Source: an uncultured bacterium
GTDB taxonomy: Bacteria; Pseudomonadota; Gammaproteobacteria; Burkholderiales; Burkholderiaceae_E
Reading direction: 5' to 3'
Assembly (NCBI GenBank): GCA_903907905.1
Contig: CAIVPX010000120.1
Location: forward strand, 1 to 64,000
Length of the DNA stretch: 64,000 bases
Part shown: in pieces, positions 8,004 to 17,084 of the stretch
How positions within the stretch are numbered: position 1 is the stretch's first letter
Layout of the letters: every line of letters begins with the position of its first letter
The notes under the pieces: generated by a model
Databases searched by the model: none
Seen by the model: the letters and a program-made list of their open reading frames with translations, nothing else
What the model was told of the DNA's origin: nothing
Translations under genes and position numbers: made by a program

Positions 8004-9344
8004 ATGTTCGACTATGACCAGGCGCGATTGCGCGAGATTGCCGAGACGATGCTCAAGCGGGCGCGACACATCGGGGCTAGCGACGCGGCGGTGGACGTCT
8101 CCGAGAACAGCGGCTTCTCCGTCAATGTGCGGCGAGGTCGCATCGAGACCATTGAGCAGCACCGTGACAAGGGAATCGGTGTGACGGTGTTCGTGGGCAA
8201 GCGTCGCGGGCATGCGAACTCGTCCGATTTTTCCATCCGGTCGCTCGAGGAAACCGTGGATGCGGCCTACCAGATCGCGCGATTCACCGCCGAAGACGAC
8301 TGCGCAGGCCTGCCCGACGCCGACACCATCGCTCGCCATCCGCCCGAACTCGATTTGTTCCACCCTTGGAAGCTGTCGGTCGATCAGGCCGTAGCCCTGG
8401 CGCAGACGGCAGAGGCGGCAGCCTTTCAGACCAGTCCGCTGATCCGCAACTCCGAAGGTGCCTCGGTGTCGGTGGGCCACGGGCAGTTTCTGTCGGCCAA
8501 TACGCTGGGGTTTGTGGGCGGCTATCCCTACAGCCGGCACTCGATCGCCTGTGCGCCGATCGCGCGCAAGGGGCGGCAGATGCAGCGCGATGACTGGTAT
8601 AGCTCGCACTGCGATCCGCGCCGACTGGCTGCGGCCGCGCCGCTGGGTCGCTACGCCGCCGAGCGTTCGCTGGCGAGGCTGGGCGCCAAACGCTTGTCTA
8701 CACGCAAGGTGCCGGTGCTGTTCGAAGCGCCGCTCGCCTGTGGCCTGCTGGGACATTTCGTGCAGGCGGCCAGCGGCGGGGCGCTCTATCGCAAATCGAG
8801 TTTTCTGGTCGATGCGCTGGGCCAACAGATCTTTCCCGAGCATCTGGACATCATTGAGGACCCGCATCAGCGCGCCGAACCTGGCAGTTCGCCCTTCGAC
8901 AGCGAGGGCTGTGCCACGCATCGGCGAGCGGTGGTCGAGGCCGGCACGCTCAAGGGCTACTTTCTGTCGACGTATTCGGCGCGAAAGCTCGGCATGAAGA
9001 CCACGGGCAATGCTGGGGGCTCGCACAACCTGAGAATGCAGAGCCGGCTCAGCGCGCGAAACGACCGCCTGCCAGCCATGCTTCGAAAGTTGGGGACGGG
9101 GCTCTTTGTCACCGAGCTGATGGGGCAGGGCGTGAACTATGTCACCGGCGACTATTCCCGTGGGGCCAGTGGCTACTGGGTGGAGGGCGGCCGCATCCAG
9201 TATCCGGTCGAAGAGATCACCATCGCGGGTAATTTGCGCGACATGTTCCGCGCAATTGTCGCGGTAGGGACTGATGAACTCACCCGTGGCACCAAGCGCT
9301 CCGGTTCAGTCCTGATCGAATCGATGTCGGTTGCGGGTACCTGA
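8004..9344 (+). CDS. pmbA: Metalloprotease PmbA/TldE
   Basis: 446 residues. TldE/PmbA pairs with TldD to form a protease that matures microcin B17 and degrades CcdA in E. coli; TldE is the non-metal subunit. Diagnostic stretches: FVGKRRGHANSSDFS, ITNTEG-type RNSEGASVSVGHG, SYSARKLGMKTTGNAGGSHN and the C-terminal FVTELMGQGVNYVTGDYSRG followed by YPVEEITIAGNLRDM. I chose ATG 8004, preceded by AAGAGGG, because an upstream in-frame ATG (7962) lies ahead of the predicted -10 element. No tldD is in the window. Confidence 0.95.
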   Translation: MFDYDQARLREIAETMLKRARHIGASDAAVDVSENSGFSVNVRRGRIETIEQHRDKGIGVTVFVGKRRGHANSSDFSIRSLEETVDAAYQIARFTAEDDCAGLPDADTIARHPPELDLFHPWKLSVDQAVALAQTAEAAAFQTSPLIRNSEGASVSVGHGQFLSANTLGFVGGYPYSRHSIACAPIARKGRQMQRDDWYSSHCDPRRLAAAAPLGRYAAERSLARLGAKRLSTRKVPVLFEAPLACGLLGHFVQAASGGALYRKSSFLVDALGQQIFPEHLDIIEDPHQRAEPGSSPFDSEGCATHRRAVVEAGTLKGYFLSTYSARKLGMKTTGNAGGSHNLRMQSRLSARNDRLPAMLRKLGTGLFVTELMGQGVNYVTGDYSRGASGYWVEGGRIQYPVEEITIAGNLRDMFRAIVAVGTDELTRGTKRSGSVLIESMSVAGT

Positions 9345-9398
9345 GCGATTAGCCCAGGCTGCCTTGGTGATTGCACCGGCTCAGTTCGAGGGGCGCCC

Positions 9399-9953
9399 AT
9401 GAGCAAGGCCTTCGTTCGCGACGATGGCGATGGCGAGGGCGATGAACTCGACGCGCCGCAAGCTGAGCCGATACCAGCGGGTGCTCGCAACTACATCACA
9501 CCCGCCGGTCATCAGCGGCTGAGGCAAGAACTCCTCTCGCTGCTCGATGTCGAACGTCCGGACGTGGTGAGAATTGTGTCCTGGGCGGCCTCCAACGGCG
9601 ATCGCTCCGAGAATGGTGATTACATCTACGGCAAGCGGCGGCTGCGTGAAATCGACCGGCGGATCCGCTTTCTGACCAAGCGCCTCGAATTGGCCGAAGT
9701 GGTCGATCCGGCGCTCAGGCGTGGCACGACGCAGGCGTTTTTCGGGGCGACGGTGCGCTTCATGCGCAATGGCGAGACCGAGGAGTCGGTGACCATTGTC
9801 GGCGTGGACGAGGTCGACCCGGCTGCGCGCCGCGTCAGTTGGGTGTCGCCCGTCGGTCGGGCCCTGCTCAAGGCGAATGAGGGTGACTTGGTGGCGTTGC
9901 GCCTGCCCGAGGGGGTTGACGAGCTCGAGGTACTTGAAGTGCGCTACGAGTGA
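9399..9953 (+). CDS. greB: Transcript cleavage factor GreB
   Basis: 184 residues. Gre factors rescue backtracked RNA polymerase by stimulating cleavage of the nascent RNA 3' end. The N-terminal coiled coil is clear, with the acidic tip in NGDRSENGDYIYGKRRLREI and the second helix RRIRFLTKRLELAEVV; the C-terminal FKBP-like domain contains VGVDEVDPAARRVSWVSPVG and ALLKANEGDLVALRLPEG. YIYGKRRLREID is the GreB form rather than GreA. A charged N-terminal extension of about 25 residues precedes the YITPAGHQRL motif. It converges on rsh, with only 21 bases between the stops. Confidence 0.95.
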   Translation: MSKAFVRDDGDGEGDELDAPQAEPIPAGARNYITPAGHQRLRQELLSLLDVERPDVVRIVSWAASNGDRSENGDYIYGKRRLREIDRRIRFLTKRLELAEVVDPALRRGTTQAFFGATVRFMRNGETEESVTIVGVDEVDPAARRVSWVSPVGRALLKANEGDLVALRLPEGVDELEVLEVRYE

Positions 9954-9974
9954 GCGCCGCACGTGCGCGACGGG

Positions 9975-12206
9975 TCAGGATTGCCGGCTGATGCGTGACA
10001 CCTCGGGCAGACGGCGCAGGTTGCGCAGCACCCGTGCGAGATGAGTCCGGTCTCGCACCATCAGCATGAATCGCAGGTTGGCGAGCTTGGACGCATGCTC
10101 CTCGTCCATGGATACATGGGCGATGTTGGAGTCGCTGGCGGCGATTTCGGCGGCCACCTTGCCCAGCACGCCCCGATCATTACGAACCGAAAGCTCGATC
10201 TCGGTGCGGAAGGCGCCGCTCACTTCCTCAGCCCAGTCGACCTCGACCCAGCGTTCGGCGTCCCGGTCTCTTTGCCGGACGGCGACCGAGCAGTCGGCCC
10301 GATGCAGCGCGAGGCCGTGACCACCGCGCAGGTGCCCGACGAGCAGGTCGCCCGGTAGCGGATGGCAGCACGAGGAATAGGTGACCGCGCTGCCCTCATT
10401 GCCCTGGATCAGCATGGGTGCAGGCCGGGGCAGGATGATGGCCGCAGCGCTGGAAGAAAACTGCAGTGCAATCGTGCGGGCCACCACGGGGGCGAGGCGC
10501 TTGCCCAGCCCGATCTCGGCGTGCAACTCGTCGATGCTGCGCGCGCCCAGGTCGCGCACGCAGCGCTCGATCATGGGCGCCTGAAGGGTTTCGACCGGAA
10601 TGCGTAGTGCGCTCAGCGCCTGATCGAGCAGGCGTTTGCCAAGATCGATCGACTCACGGTAGTTGAGGGTCTTGAGGCTGTGCCGGATGCCGGCCCGCGC
10701 CTTGCCCGTTCGGACGAAGCTCAGCCAATTGGGGTCGGGGCGCGACTGCGCATCGGTGAGTACTTCGACGACGTCGCCGTTGACCAGTTCGGTACGAAGC
10801 GACACAACCTCTTCATTCACTCGCCCACCGACCGCCTGATCGCCGATGTCGGTATGGATGGAGTAGGCGTAATCGAGCACGGTGGCGCCGCGCGGCATGG
10901 CGCGGATTTCGCCGCGCGGCGTGAAGACGTACACGGCATCGGGAAACAGGTCGACCTTGACGTGCTCGATGAATTCGAGCGAGTCGCCCGTCTGGCTCTG
11001 AATGTCGAGCAGGGACTGCAACCACTGATGGGTGCGGGTGTGCAACTCGTTGAAGCTGACGTGGTGGGCCTTGTAGAGCCAGTGCGCGGCCACGCCCGAC
11101 TGCGCAACGCGTTGCATTTCTCGGGTGCGGATCTGGAACTCAACCGGCGTGCCGAAGGGCCCGGCCAGCGTGGTGTGCAGCGACTGATAGCCGTTGATCT
11201 TGGGGATGGCGATGTAGTCCTTGAAACGCCCCGGCACCGGCTTGAAGGTGGTGTGAAGCGCGCCCAGTGCCAGATAGCACTGGGGAACCGTATCAACCAC
11301 GACGCGCATGCCATAGATGTCGAGCACCTGGGCAAAGGAGAGGTGCTTTTCGCGCATCTTGGCGTGGATGGCGTAGAGCGACTTCTCACGGCCTTCGACC
11401 AGCGCGTTGGTGACGCCCGCTTCCGGCAAGGCCTTGTTGACGGCGTCGAAAATTCGCTTCAGCACCTCGCGCCGATTGCCTCGTGCCGCCTGCACGGCCT
11501 TTTGCAGGGTGCGAAAGCGCATCGGGTGAAGGTATTGAAAGGCGAGGTCCTGCAGGTTGCGGTAGAGCGCGTTGAGTCCGAGCCGGTGTGCGATGGGTGC
11601 GTAGATGTCGAGTGTTTCGCGTGCGATTCGCTTCTGCCTGCTGGCGGGGAGCGAACCCAGCGTCTGCATGTTGTGAAAGCGGTCGGCGAGCTTGATCAGG
11701 ATGACCCGGACGTCGCGCGCCATCGCGAGCAGCATCTTGCGAAAACTCTCGGCCTGCTGGTGCTCCTTGGAGGCGAACTCGACTCGGTCGAGCTTGGAGA
11801 CGCCATCGACGATTTCAGCCACGGCGTAGCCAAAGCGTTCGGCAAGAATTTGCTTGGCAATGGTGGTGTCTTCGATGACATCGTGCAGCAGCGCTGCCAT
11901 GAGGGAATCGGCATCGAGACGCCAGCCTGCGAGAATTTCGGCGACGGCGATGGGATGCGAGATATAGGGCTCGCCGCTGGAGCGGAACTGGCCCAGGTGC
12001 GCCTCGTCGCTGAAGCGGTAGGCTTCGCGGACGCGCCGAAGTTCGTCCTCGGAAAGATATTCGGCAGCCCTTCGGGTGAGCGCCGCCAGCGAGACAACGC
12101 TGCGCTCATCCGGGGCATTGACGAAGCCATCGCCGGCGCGGGACGCGGCGCCGCTGCCCGCCCGGGTCTGAGAGTCCTTGCGCAGCGCGGCGGCGACGGG
12201 CGTCAC
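9975..12206 (-). CDS. spoT: Bifunctional (p)ppGpp synthetase/hydrolase Rsh (SpoT)
   Basis: About 743 residues from GTG 12206, chosen because longer frames would run into rpoZ; no in-frame ATG lies between rpoZ and the HD domain. Hydrolyses and makes (p)ppGpp. The HD domain is intact: His84 in YISHPIAVAEIL and ALLHDVIEDT with His108-Asp109. The synthetase carries RFKD at 327-330, the RXKD signature of bifunctional enzymes, followed by YIAIPKINGYQSLHTTL. TGS (AMPRGATVLDYAYSIHTDIG), helical/zinc region (CCHPLPGD) and ACT domain follow. It is last in the yicC-gmk-rpoZ-rsh block, an order conserved in many proteobacteria. Confidence 0.94.
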   Translation of the reverse strand: MTPVAAALRKDSQTRAGSGAASRAGDGFVNAPDERSVVSLAALTRRAAEYLSEDELRRVREAYRFSDEAHLGQFRSSGEPYISHPIAVAEILAGWRLDADSLMAALLHDVIEDTTIAKQILAERFGYAVAEIVDGVSKLDRVEFASKEHQQAESFRKMLLAMARDVRVILIKLADRFHNMQTLGSLPASRQKRIARETLDIYAPIAHRLGLNALYRNLQDLAFQYLHPMRFRTLQKAVQAARGNRREVLKRIFDAVNKALPEAGVTNALVEGREKSLYAIHAKMREKHLSFAQVLDIYGMRVVVDTVPQCYLALGALHTTFKPVPGRFKDYIAIPKINGYQSLHTTLAGPFGTPVEFQIRTREMQRVAQSGVAAHWLYKAHHVSFNELHTRTHQWLQSLLDIQSQTGDSLEFIEHVKVDLFPDAVYVFTPRGEIRAMPRGATVLDYAYSIHTDIGDQAVGGRVNEEVVSLRTELVNGDVVEVLTDAQSRPDPNWLSFVRTGKARAGIRHSLKTLNYRESIDLGKRLLDQALSALRIPVETLQAPMIERCVRDLGARSIDELHAEIGLGKRLAPVVARTIALQFSSSAAAIILPRPAPMLIQGNEGSAVTYSSCCHPLPGDLLVGHLRGGHGLALHRADCSVAVRQRDRDAERWVEVDWAEEVSGAFRTEIELSVRNDRGVLGKVAAEIAASDSNIAHVSMDEEHASKLANLRFMLMVRDRTHLARVLRNLRRLPEVSRISRQS

Positions 12207-12267
12207 GATGGGGGGCTTGCTCGCGTTCAGCCTGCCGCGGGTGGGGCCGAGGTCGGTCAGACTGCCC

Positions 12268-12471
12268 TCAGGTTGGCACCCGGCGGAGCATCTCGATGCC
12301 GACCTTGCCTGCGGCGATTTCGCGCAGCGCGGTGACCGTCGGTTTGTCGCGCGACTCGAGCTTGGGCGCATGACCCTGGGCCAGCATGCGGGCGCGGTAG
12401 GTGGCGGCGAGTGTGAGTTCGAAGCGGTTGGGGATCTGTTTCAGGCAATCTTCAACGGTGATTCGAGCCAT
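12268..12471 (-). CDS. rpoZ: RNA polymerase omega subunit
   Basis: 67 residues. Omega helps fold and assemble the beta' subunit and forms part of the ppGpp site 1 on RNA polymerase. The N-terminus [19 protein letters not shown] and the middle RARMLAQG are the family hallmarks, followed by [14 protein letters not shown]. It lies between gmk and rsh, all on the minus strand, with 48 and 61 base gaps, consistent with one operon that ties a ppGpp-binding subunit to a ppGpp enzyme. The protein is slightly shorter than the E. coli subunit (91). Confidence 0.95.
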   Translation of the reverse strand: MARITVEDCLKQIPNRFELTLAATYRARMLAQGHAPKLESRDKPTVTALREIAAGKVGIEMLRRVPT

Positions 12472-12519
12472 GGAATGGGTCCGCCGGATGAGGTTGAATC
12501 GCTGATGGCTTGCGCTGAC

Positions 12520-13152
12520 CTACGAGTGGATGCCCAGTGCCGCGAACACCGCCGGGTGCCTGGCCTGCTGTTTGGGCAGACGCAACCGGGCGGCGCGAAC
12601 CACATGCCCGAGCTGCTCGAGTGCGATCGCAAAGTCTTGATTGATAATAACATATTCGAAGCGGTGGGCCTGTGCCAGCTCGGCTCGTGCCGCCGCAATC
12701 CTGCGCTCGATCACCGTCTGTGAATCTTGAGCGCGACCCTGCAAGCGCCGGCGCAGTTCGTCGATGGACGGGGGCGCGATGAAGACGCCCACGGCGTCCG
12801 GGAACAGGTGCCTGACCTGAGTCGCACCCTGCCAGTCGATCTCCAGGATGATGTCCTCGCCCGCCGCCATTTGTGCATCGATCCAGGCGCGCGAGGTGCC
12901 GTACAGGTTGCCATGAACCTCGGCCCACTCGAGGAATTCGCCCGCGCCCTGTCGCCGCTCAAAGTCGGTGCGGTCGACGAAGTGGTAGTCGACCCCATCG
13001 AATTCACCGGGGCGGGGCTGCCGCGTGGTGAAAGACACTGACAGGCGAACCCCCTGCTCGCGCTCGAGCAGGGCCCGCACCAGCGAGGTCTTGCCTGCCC
13101 CGGATGGGGCGACGATGACAAACAGGCTACCGGGGTTATCGACGGGTTTCAT
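12520..13152 (-). CDS. gmk: Guanylate kinase
   Basis: 210 residues. Phosphorylates GMP to GDP with ATP. The P-loop APSGAGKTS is at residues 15-23; the GMP-binding region has SVSFTTRQPRPGE and GVDYHFVD; further typical elements are GNLYGTSRAWID and ILEIDWQGATQVR. Its ATG overlaps the yicC stop (13149-13152), indicating coupled translation within the yicC-gmk-rpoZ-rsh operon. Confidence 0.96.
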   Translation of the reverse strand: MKPVDNPGSLFVIVAPSGAGKTSLVRALLEREQGVRLSVSFTTRQPRPGEFDGVDYHFVDRTDFERRQGAGEFLEWAEVHGNLYGTSRAWIDAQMAAGEDIILEIDWQGATQVRHLFPDAVGVFIAPPSIDELRRRLQGRAQDSQTVIERRIAAARAELAQAHRFEYVIINQDFAIALEQLGHVVRAARLRLPKQQARHPAVFAALGIHS

Positions 13153-14024
13153 TCGAGGTTCTGAACCTGCTCGCGAATCTGCTCGATCAGCAGCTTCAGT
13201 TCGACCGCTGCGCGGCCGACTTCAGCGAGCGCCGCCTTCGATCCCAGCGTGTTGGCCTCGCGGTTGAGTTCCTGCATCAGGAAATCCAGACGCTTGCCCA
13301 GGGGCCCGGGCCCGGCGCAGGCCTGCCGGAGTTCACTCAGGTGGGTGAGCAGTCGATCCAGTTCCTCGACGACGTCTGCGCGCATGCCGTAGAGGGCCAC
13401 CTCCTGGCGGACGCGGGCCAGCGTTTCCTCCTGGGGGATCGAGGCGCCCAGGCCACTGACCGCCGTCTGCAGGCGCTCGATCAGCCGCCTTTCATGCGAT
13501 GCCAGCAGCTCCGGGCCGCGCTGGCGGACCTGCACGACGATGGCCTCGATCGCCCGTGCGCGCTCGAGGATGAGTTCGACCAACCTGGCGCCCTCGCGCT
13601 CGCGGTGCGCGAGGAAGGCTGTCAGGGCCTCCCGCCCGGCCTCGATGGCCAGCGGCGTGAGGGTGGCGCCGACGTCGGCCTCGCCGAGGACCCCGGGCCA
13701 GCGCAGCACCTCGCTCACGGTGGGCGCGCTGGCATCGGGGATTCGAGATCGCACCTGGTCACTGAGCAACACCAGTCGGGCGAGCGCCATGTCATTGATC
13801 GGGGTCTCCTCGCTGCGCGCACCGTGGCTTCGCCAGGCGATACGGCACTCGAGCTTGCCGCGCATGACGCTGGCTGCGATCAATTCGCGCAGGGGCCATT
13901 CGGCCGCCCGCAGCTCATCGGGAAGTCGAAAAGTCAGATCGAGAAACCGGGCGTTGACGCTGCGGATTTCAACGCTCACCTGACCGACGGATGCGTCGCG
14001 CGTGGCCACAGCGAAGCCGGTCAT
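13149..14024 (-). CDS. yicC: YicC family endoribonuclease
   Basis: 291 residues from ATG 14024, giving the canonical N-terminus MTGFAVATRDASVGQVSVEI. YicC proteins have been reported as endoribonucleases; older annotation calls them stress-induced proteins. Family marks: EIRSVNARFLDLTFRLPDEL near the N-terminus and the C-terminal DUF1732 part with LDFLMQELNREANTLGSKA. The longer frame upstream lacks conservation and would overlap the divergent rph region. First gene of the minus-strand block with gmk. Confidence 0.92.
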   Translation of the reverse strand: MTGFAVATRDASVGQVSVEIRSVNARFLDLTFRLPDELRAAEWPLRELIAASVMRGKLECRIAWRSHGARSEETPINDMALARLVLLSDQVRSRIPDASAPTVSEVLRWPGVLGEADVGATLTPLAIEAGREALTAFLAHREREGARLVELILERARAIEAIVVQVRQRGPELLASHERRLIERLQTAVSGLGASIPQEETLARVRQEVALYGMRADVVEELDRLLTHLSELRQACAGPGPLGKRLDFLMQELNREANTLGSKAALAEVGRAAVELKLLIEQIREQVQNLE

Positions 14025-14159
14025 GCTCTGGATGCGACGCGATTCAGCGGGTTTCGTGCTCAAGGGCGGCGACCGTTCTGATAACCTCGGAAGGATCGGT
14101 ATTGTAAGTAAAACCATCCTTGCCCGTCGGCGTGCCGATTGCGGCAAGCGGAGAATGGC

Positions 14160-14903
14160 ATGTCAGGCAGATCTGGAGGCAGGGCGGAGTCGGCCCTGCG
14201 TGAGGTGCGTATCGTCCGGGGATTCACCCGCCACGCCGAAGGCTCGGTGCTCATCGAATGCGGCGATACGCGGGTGCTCTGCACCGCCAGCATCGAGGAG
14301 CGGGTGCCGGGTTTTCTCAAGGGCGCCGGCCAGGGCTGGGTCACGGCCGAATACGGCATGCTGCCGCGGTCCACGCACACCCGCAGCGACCGCGAGGCGG
14401 CGCGCGGCAAGCAGAGCGGGCGCACGCAGGAAATCCAGCGACTCATCGGCCGCAGCCTGCGCTCGGTGTTTGATCTGCAGTTGCTGGGCGAACGCACCAT
14501 CACGCTCGACTGTGACGTGCTGCAGGCCGATGGCGGCACGCGCTGCGCTTCCATCACGGGCGCTTTGGTTGCTGCCTGCGACGCCGTGGGCGCGCTGATG
14601 CGCTCGGGGGCGATCAGTGCGTCGCCGCTTCGGGACCTGGTCGCGGCCGTGTCGGTCGGCGTGGTGCAGGGCCGACCGGTGCTCGATCTCGACTATGCCG
14701 AGGACTCGGGGTGCGATACCGACCTCAATGTGGTCAAGACGGGGCAGGGCGGCTTTGTCGAGGTGCAGGGAACCGCCGAGGGGGCACCGTTCTCCCGGGG
14801 CGAACTGGACGCCCTGTTGGCACTGGCCGAGCAGGGTATCGCGCGGCTGATTGCGCTCCAGCGGCAGGCGCTGGGCGCGGACCACCCGGGGCTGCCGCGC
14901 TGA
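14160..14903 (+). CDS. rph: Ribonuclease PH
   Basis: 247 residues from ATG 14160, supported by GGAG at 14150-14153 (6-base spacing); a TTG at 14139 is in frame but weaker. RNase PH is a phosphorolytic 3'-5' exonuclease trimming tRNA 3' ends. Family motifs: [15 protein letters not shown]-type N-terminus, [47 protein letters not shown] and the C-terminal [17 protein letters not shown]. The stop overlaps the rdgB start (TGATG), so both are likely co-translated. Divergent from yicC. Confidence 0.96.
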   Translation: MSGRSGGRAESALREVRIVRGFTRHAEGSVLIECGDTRVLCTASIEERVPGFLKGAGQGWVTAEYGMLPRSTHTRSDREAARGKQSGRTQEIQRLIGRSLRSVFDLQLLGERTITLDCDVLQADGGTRCASITGALVAACDAVGALMRSGAISASPLRDLVAAVSVGVVQGRPVLDLDYAEDSGCDTDLNVVKTGQGGFVEVQGTAEGAPFSRGELDALLALAEQGIARLIALQRQALGADHPGLPR

Positions 14904-15514
14904 TGTCACCGCTGCGGCTGGTTCTGGCCTCGGGCAACGCCGGAAAGCTCAGGGAGTTCGACGCCTTGCTGCGTCCGCTGGGCTTCGAGGTCGTGCCGCA
15001 GAAGGCCCTTGGCGTGGACGATACCGAGGAGCCGCATTGCACCTTCGTTGAAAACGCCCTGGCCAAGGCCCGGCATGCCAGTGCCGTCACGGGGCTGCCT
15101 GCGCTGGCCGACGATTCGGGCATTTGCGTGGCCGCCCTGGGGGGCCGTCCGGGGGTGCTGTCGGCGCGCTTTGCTGCGGCCGCGGACGGCTCGCGTTCGG
15201 ATGAGGCCAATAACGTCCGCCTGGTGAGCGAGTTGCGGGGACAGCGCGATCGTCGGGCCCAGTATGTTTGCGTGCTGGCCCTGACGCGATCGGCCGAGGA
15301 CCCGATGCCCTTGATCGCCGAGGCGAGCTGGCATGGCGAGGTGATCGATGCACCGAGGGGCAGCGGGGGCTTCGGCTACGACCCCTACTTCTGGCTCCCG
15401 GATCTGGGGTGCACCGCTGCCGAACTCGATGCGGACCGCAAGAACCAGCTCAGCCATCGGGGCAAGGCCTTGCGGGCGCTGGTGGATCGTCTGCGCGGCG
15501 AGCGGCTGGTCTGA
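14903..15514 (+). CDS. rdgB: dITP/XTP pyrophosphatase (RdgB/HAM1)
   Basis: 203 residues starting in the rph stop (ATG 14903). Cleans the nucleotide pool of non-canonical purine triphosphates. The family signature begins LVLASGNAGKLREFDALL; catalytic/metal regions are TFVENALAKARHAS and LPALADDSGICVAALGG, and the substrate pocket RGSGGFGYDPYFWLPD and KNQLSHRGKALRAL. Downstream, hemW follows after 47 bases, the order rph-rdgB-hemW being common in proteobacteria. Confidence 0.96.
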   Translation: MSPLRLVLASGNAGKLREFDALLRPLGFEVVPQKALGVDDTEEPHCTFVENALAKARHASAVTGLPALADDSGICVAALGGRPGVLSARFAAAADGSRSDEANNVRLVSELRGQRDRRAQYVCVLALTRSAEDPMPLIAEASWHGEVIDAPRGSGGFGYDPYFWLPDLGCTAAELDADRKNQLSHRGKALRALVDRLRGERLV

Positions 15515-15561
15515 GGCCATGAGCATGGGCGGGTCGGCATCGGGTTGTCGGGGCACTTAGG

Positions 15562-16821
15562 GTGCAGACGATTCCGCTCGGTCTGCCCAGACGGCGTGGC
15601 GACGAAGTCGGCGTGAGTGCGCCGCCCCCGCTCGCGCTGTATGTTCACCTGCCCTGGTGCCTGCGCAAGTGCCCGTACTGCGATTTCAACTCGCATGAGT
15701 GGGGCGGGGGCGCAGCGCCCCCCGAGGACGACTATCTGGCCGCCTTGCAGGCCGATCTCGAATGGTCGCTGCCCCTCATCTGGGGGCGCTCGGTGCAGAC
15801 GATATTTATCGGCGGCGGGACACCGAGCCTGTTTTCGGCCGGGGCGATCGAGCGCTTGCTCACCATGATCCGTACCCGGATCCGGCTGGCGCCCGACGCC
15901 GAGATCACCCTGGAGGCCAACCCCGGCACCTTCGAGGTCGAGCGGTTTCGCGGTTTTGCTGCGGCCGGGGTGACACGACTGTCGATCGGGGCCCAGAGCT
16001 TTTCCGATGCGGCCCTGGTGGCGATCGGCCGGGTGCATAGCGCCCAGCAGGCCCGCGCGGCGCTGGACCTGGCGGCCCGGGCCTTCGGCACCTTCAATGT
16101 CGACCTGATGTACGCCTTGCCAGGCCAGACGCTCGCGGCGCTTCGCGATGACCTGCGCATCCTGACCGAGGCGGGTGTGCCGCACTGGTCCTGCTATCAG
16201 CTGACGCTCGAACCGGGCACGGCGTTCGCCAAGCGCCCGCCCGTTTTGCCTGACGAGGACCTCGCCGCCGACATGCAGGCGATGATCGAAGCGCACAGCG
16301 CCACTGCCGGCTTGCAGCAGTATGAGGTCTCGGCCTACGCGCGGCCGGGACAGCGTTGCCGCCACAATCTCAACTACTGGCAGTTCGGCGACTATCTGGG
16401 GATTGGTGCCGGGGCTCACGGCAAGCTTTCTTTCTCGGGGCGCATCGTCCGGCAGTCGCGCCTGCGAAACCCCAAGCGCTACATGGAGGCCCTGCTGGAT
16501 CCCGCGCATGCGGCGGCGGCGCATATCGCGGGGGAGGAGCCCTCGCGCCAGGCCTTGCAGGCGGTGCCCTGGGTCGAGCACTGCCACAGCGTTCCGGCCG
16601 CTGACCTGCCCTTCGAATTCATGCTCAACGCCCTGCGCCTGGCAGACGGGGTGCCAGCCAGCCTGTTCGAGGAACGCTGCGGTCTGCCTTTGGCCGCACT
16701 CTCGGGCCGCCTCGCGAGGGCGCTGGCCCGGGGCCTGCTCGACCCCGACCCGGGCCGGATTCAGGCGAGTCCGCTCGGGCGGCGATTTCTGAACGACCTG
16801 CAGGAAATATTCCTGGCGTGA
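15562..16821 (+). CDS. hemW: Radical SAM heme chaperone HemW
   Basis: 419 residues from GTG 15562. HemW-type proteins resemble coproporphyrinogen oxidase HemN but act in heme trafficking. The radical SAM cluster motif is CLRKCPYC with Cys32, Cys36 and Cys39, after YVHLPW. Other landmarks: TIFIGGGTPSLFS, ITLEANPGTFE, RLSIGAQSFSD, VDLMYALPGQT and the C-terminal HemN-like winged domain (LPFEFMLNALRLADGV). Third gene of rph-rdgB-hemW; a nitrogen-regulated promoter region begins just after its stop. Confidence 0.93.
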   Translation: MQTIPLGLPRRRGDEVGVSAPPPLALYVHLPWCLRKCPYCDFNSHEWGGGAAPPEDDYLAALQADLEWSLPLIWGRSVQTIFIGGGTPSLFSAGAIERLLTMIRTRIRLAPDAEITLEANPGTFEVERFRGFAAAGVTRLSIGAQSFSDAALVAIGRVHSAQQARAALDLAARAFGTFNVDLMYALPGQTLAALRDDLRILTEAGVPHWSCYQLTLEPGTAFAKRPPVLPDEDLAADMQAMIEAHSATAGLQQYEVSAYARPGQRCRHNLNYWQFGDYLGIGAGAHGKLSFSGRIVRQSRLRNPKRYMEALLDPAHAAAAHIAGEEPSRQALQAVPWVEHCHSVPAADLPFEFMLNALRLADGVPASLFEERCGLPLAALSGRLARALARGLLDPDPGRIQASPLGRRFLNDLQEIFLA

Positions 16822-16842
16822 GCCAGGGCTGAGCCGAGGAGC

Positions 16843-16857
16843 GCACCGAACGGGTGC
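16843..16857 (+). promoter_or_regulatory. NtrC (NRI) enhancer site upstream of glnA
   Basis: GCACC-GAACG-GGTGC is a perfect dyad matching the GCACC-N5-GGTGC form of NtrC sites. It lies 126 bases upstream of the sigma-54 -24 element, a normal enhancer distance. A second dyad, GGCGCAC-N9-GTGCGCC, starting near 16896, may be a weaker half-spaced site. The ntrC gene itself is two genes downstream. Confidence 0.7.
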
Positions 16858-16983
16858 GTTTTCGTGCACAATATCGAGGCGTCTGCAACGTCAGGCGCAC
16901 CGAATTGGCGTGCGCCAGGTGGCCTCGATGGTGCGCCTGCTGGCGCGTGGCCCGCAGTCGAGCCACTGACGCAGGAATGCCAG

Positions 16984-16999
16984 TGGCACGAAATCTGCT
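16984..16999 (+). promoter_or_regulatory. Sigma-54 promoter of glnA
   Basis: TGGCACG-AAAT-CTGCT matches the sigma-54 consensus TGGCACG-N4-TTGCW with one mismatch; the GG and GC dinucleotides have the required spacing. It stands 86 bases before the glnA start. Together with the NtrC dyad it argues for nitrogen-limitation control of glnA-ntrB-ntrC. Confidence 0.75.
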
Positions 17000-17084
17000 A
17001 AAACCCGTCCATCAAGTTTCTTGCTCGGATCCCATTTGGGATCGGGCACGTGTTTCCCCAACCTGCAGACAGGAGCAATCGAGC

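Noticed and set aside
10680-12335. 551-residue open frame antisense to rsh
   Set aside because: Sequence lacks any family signature while rsh on the opposite strand has every catalytic motif.
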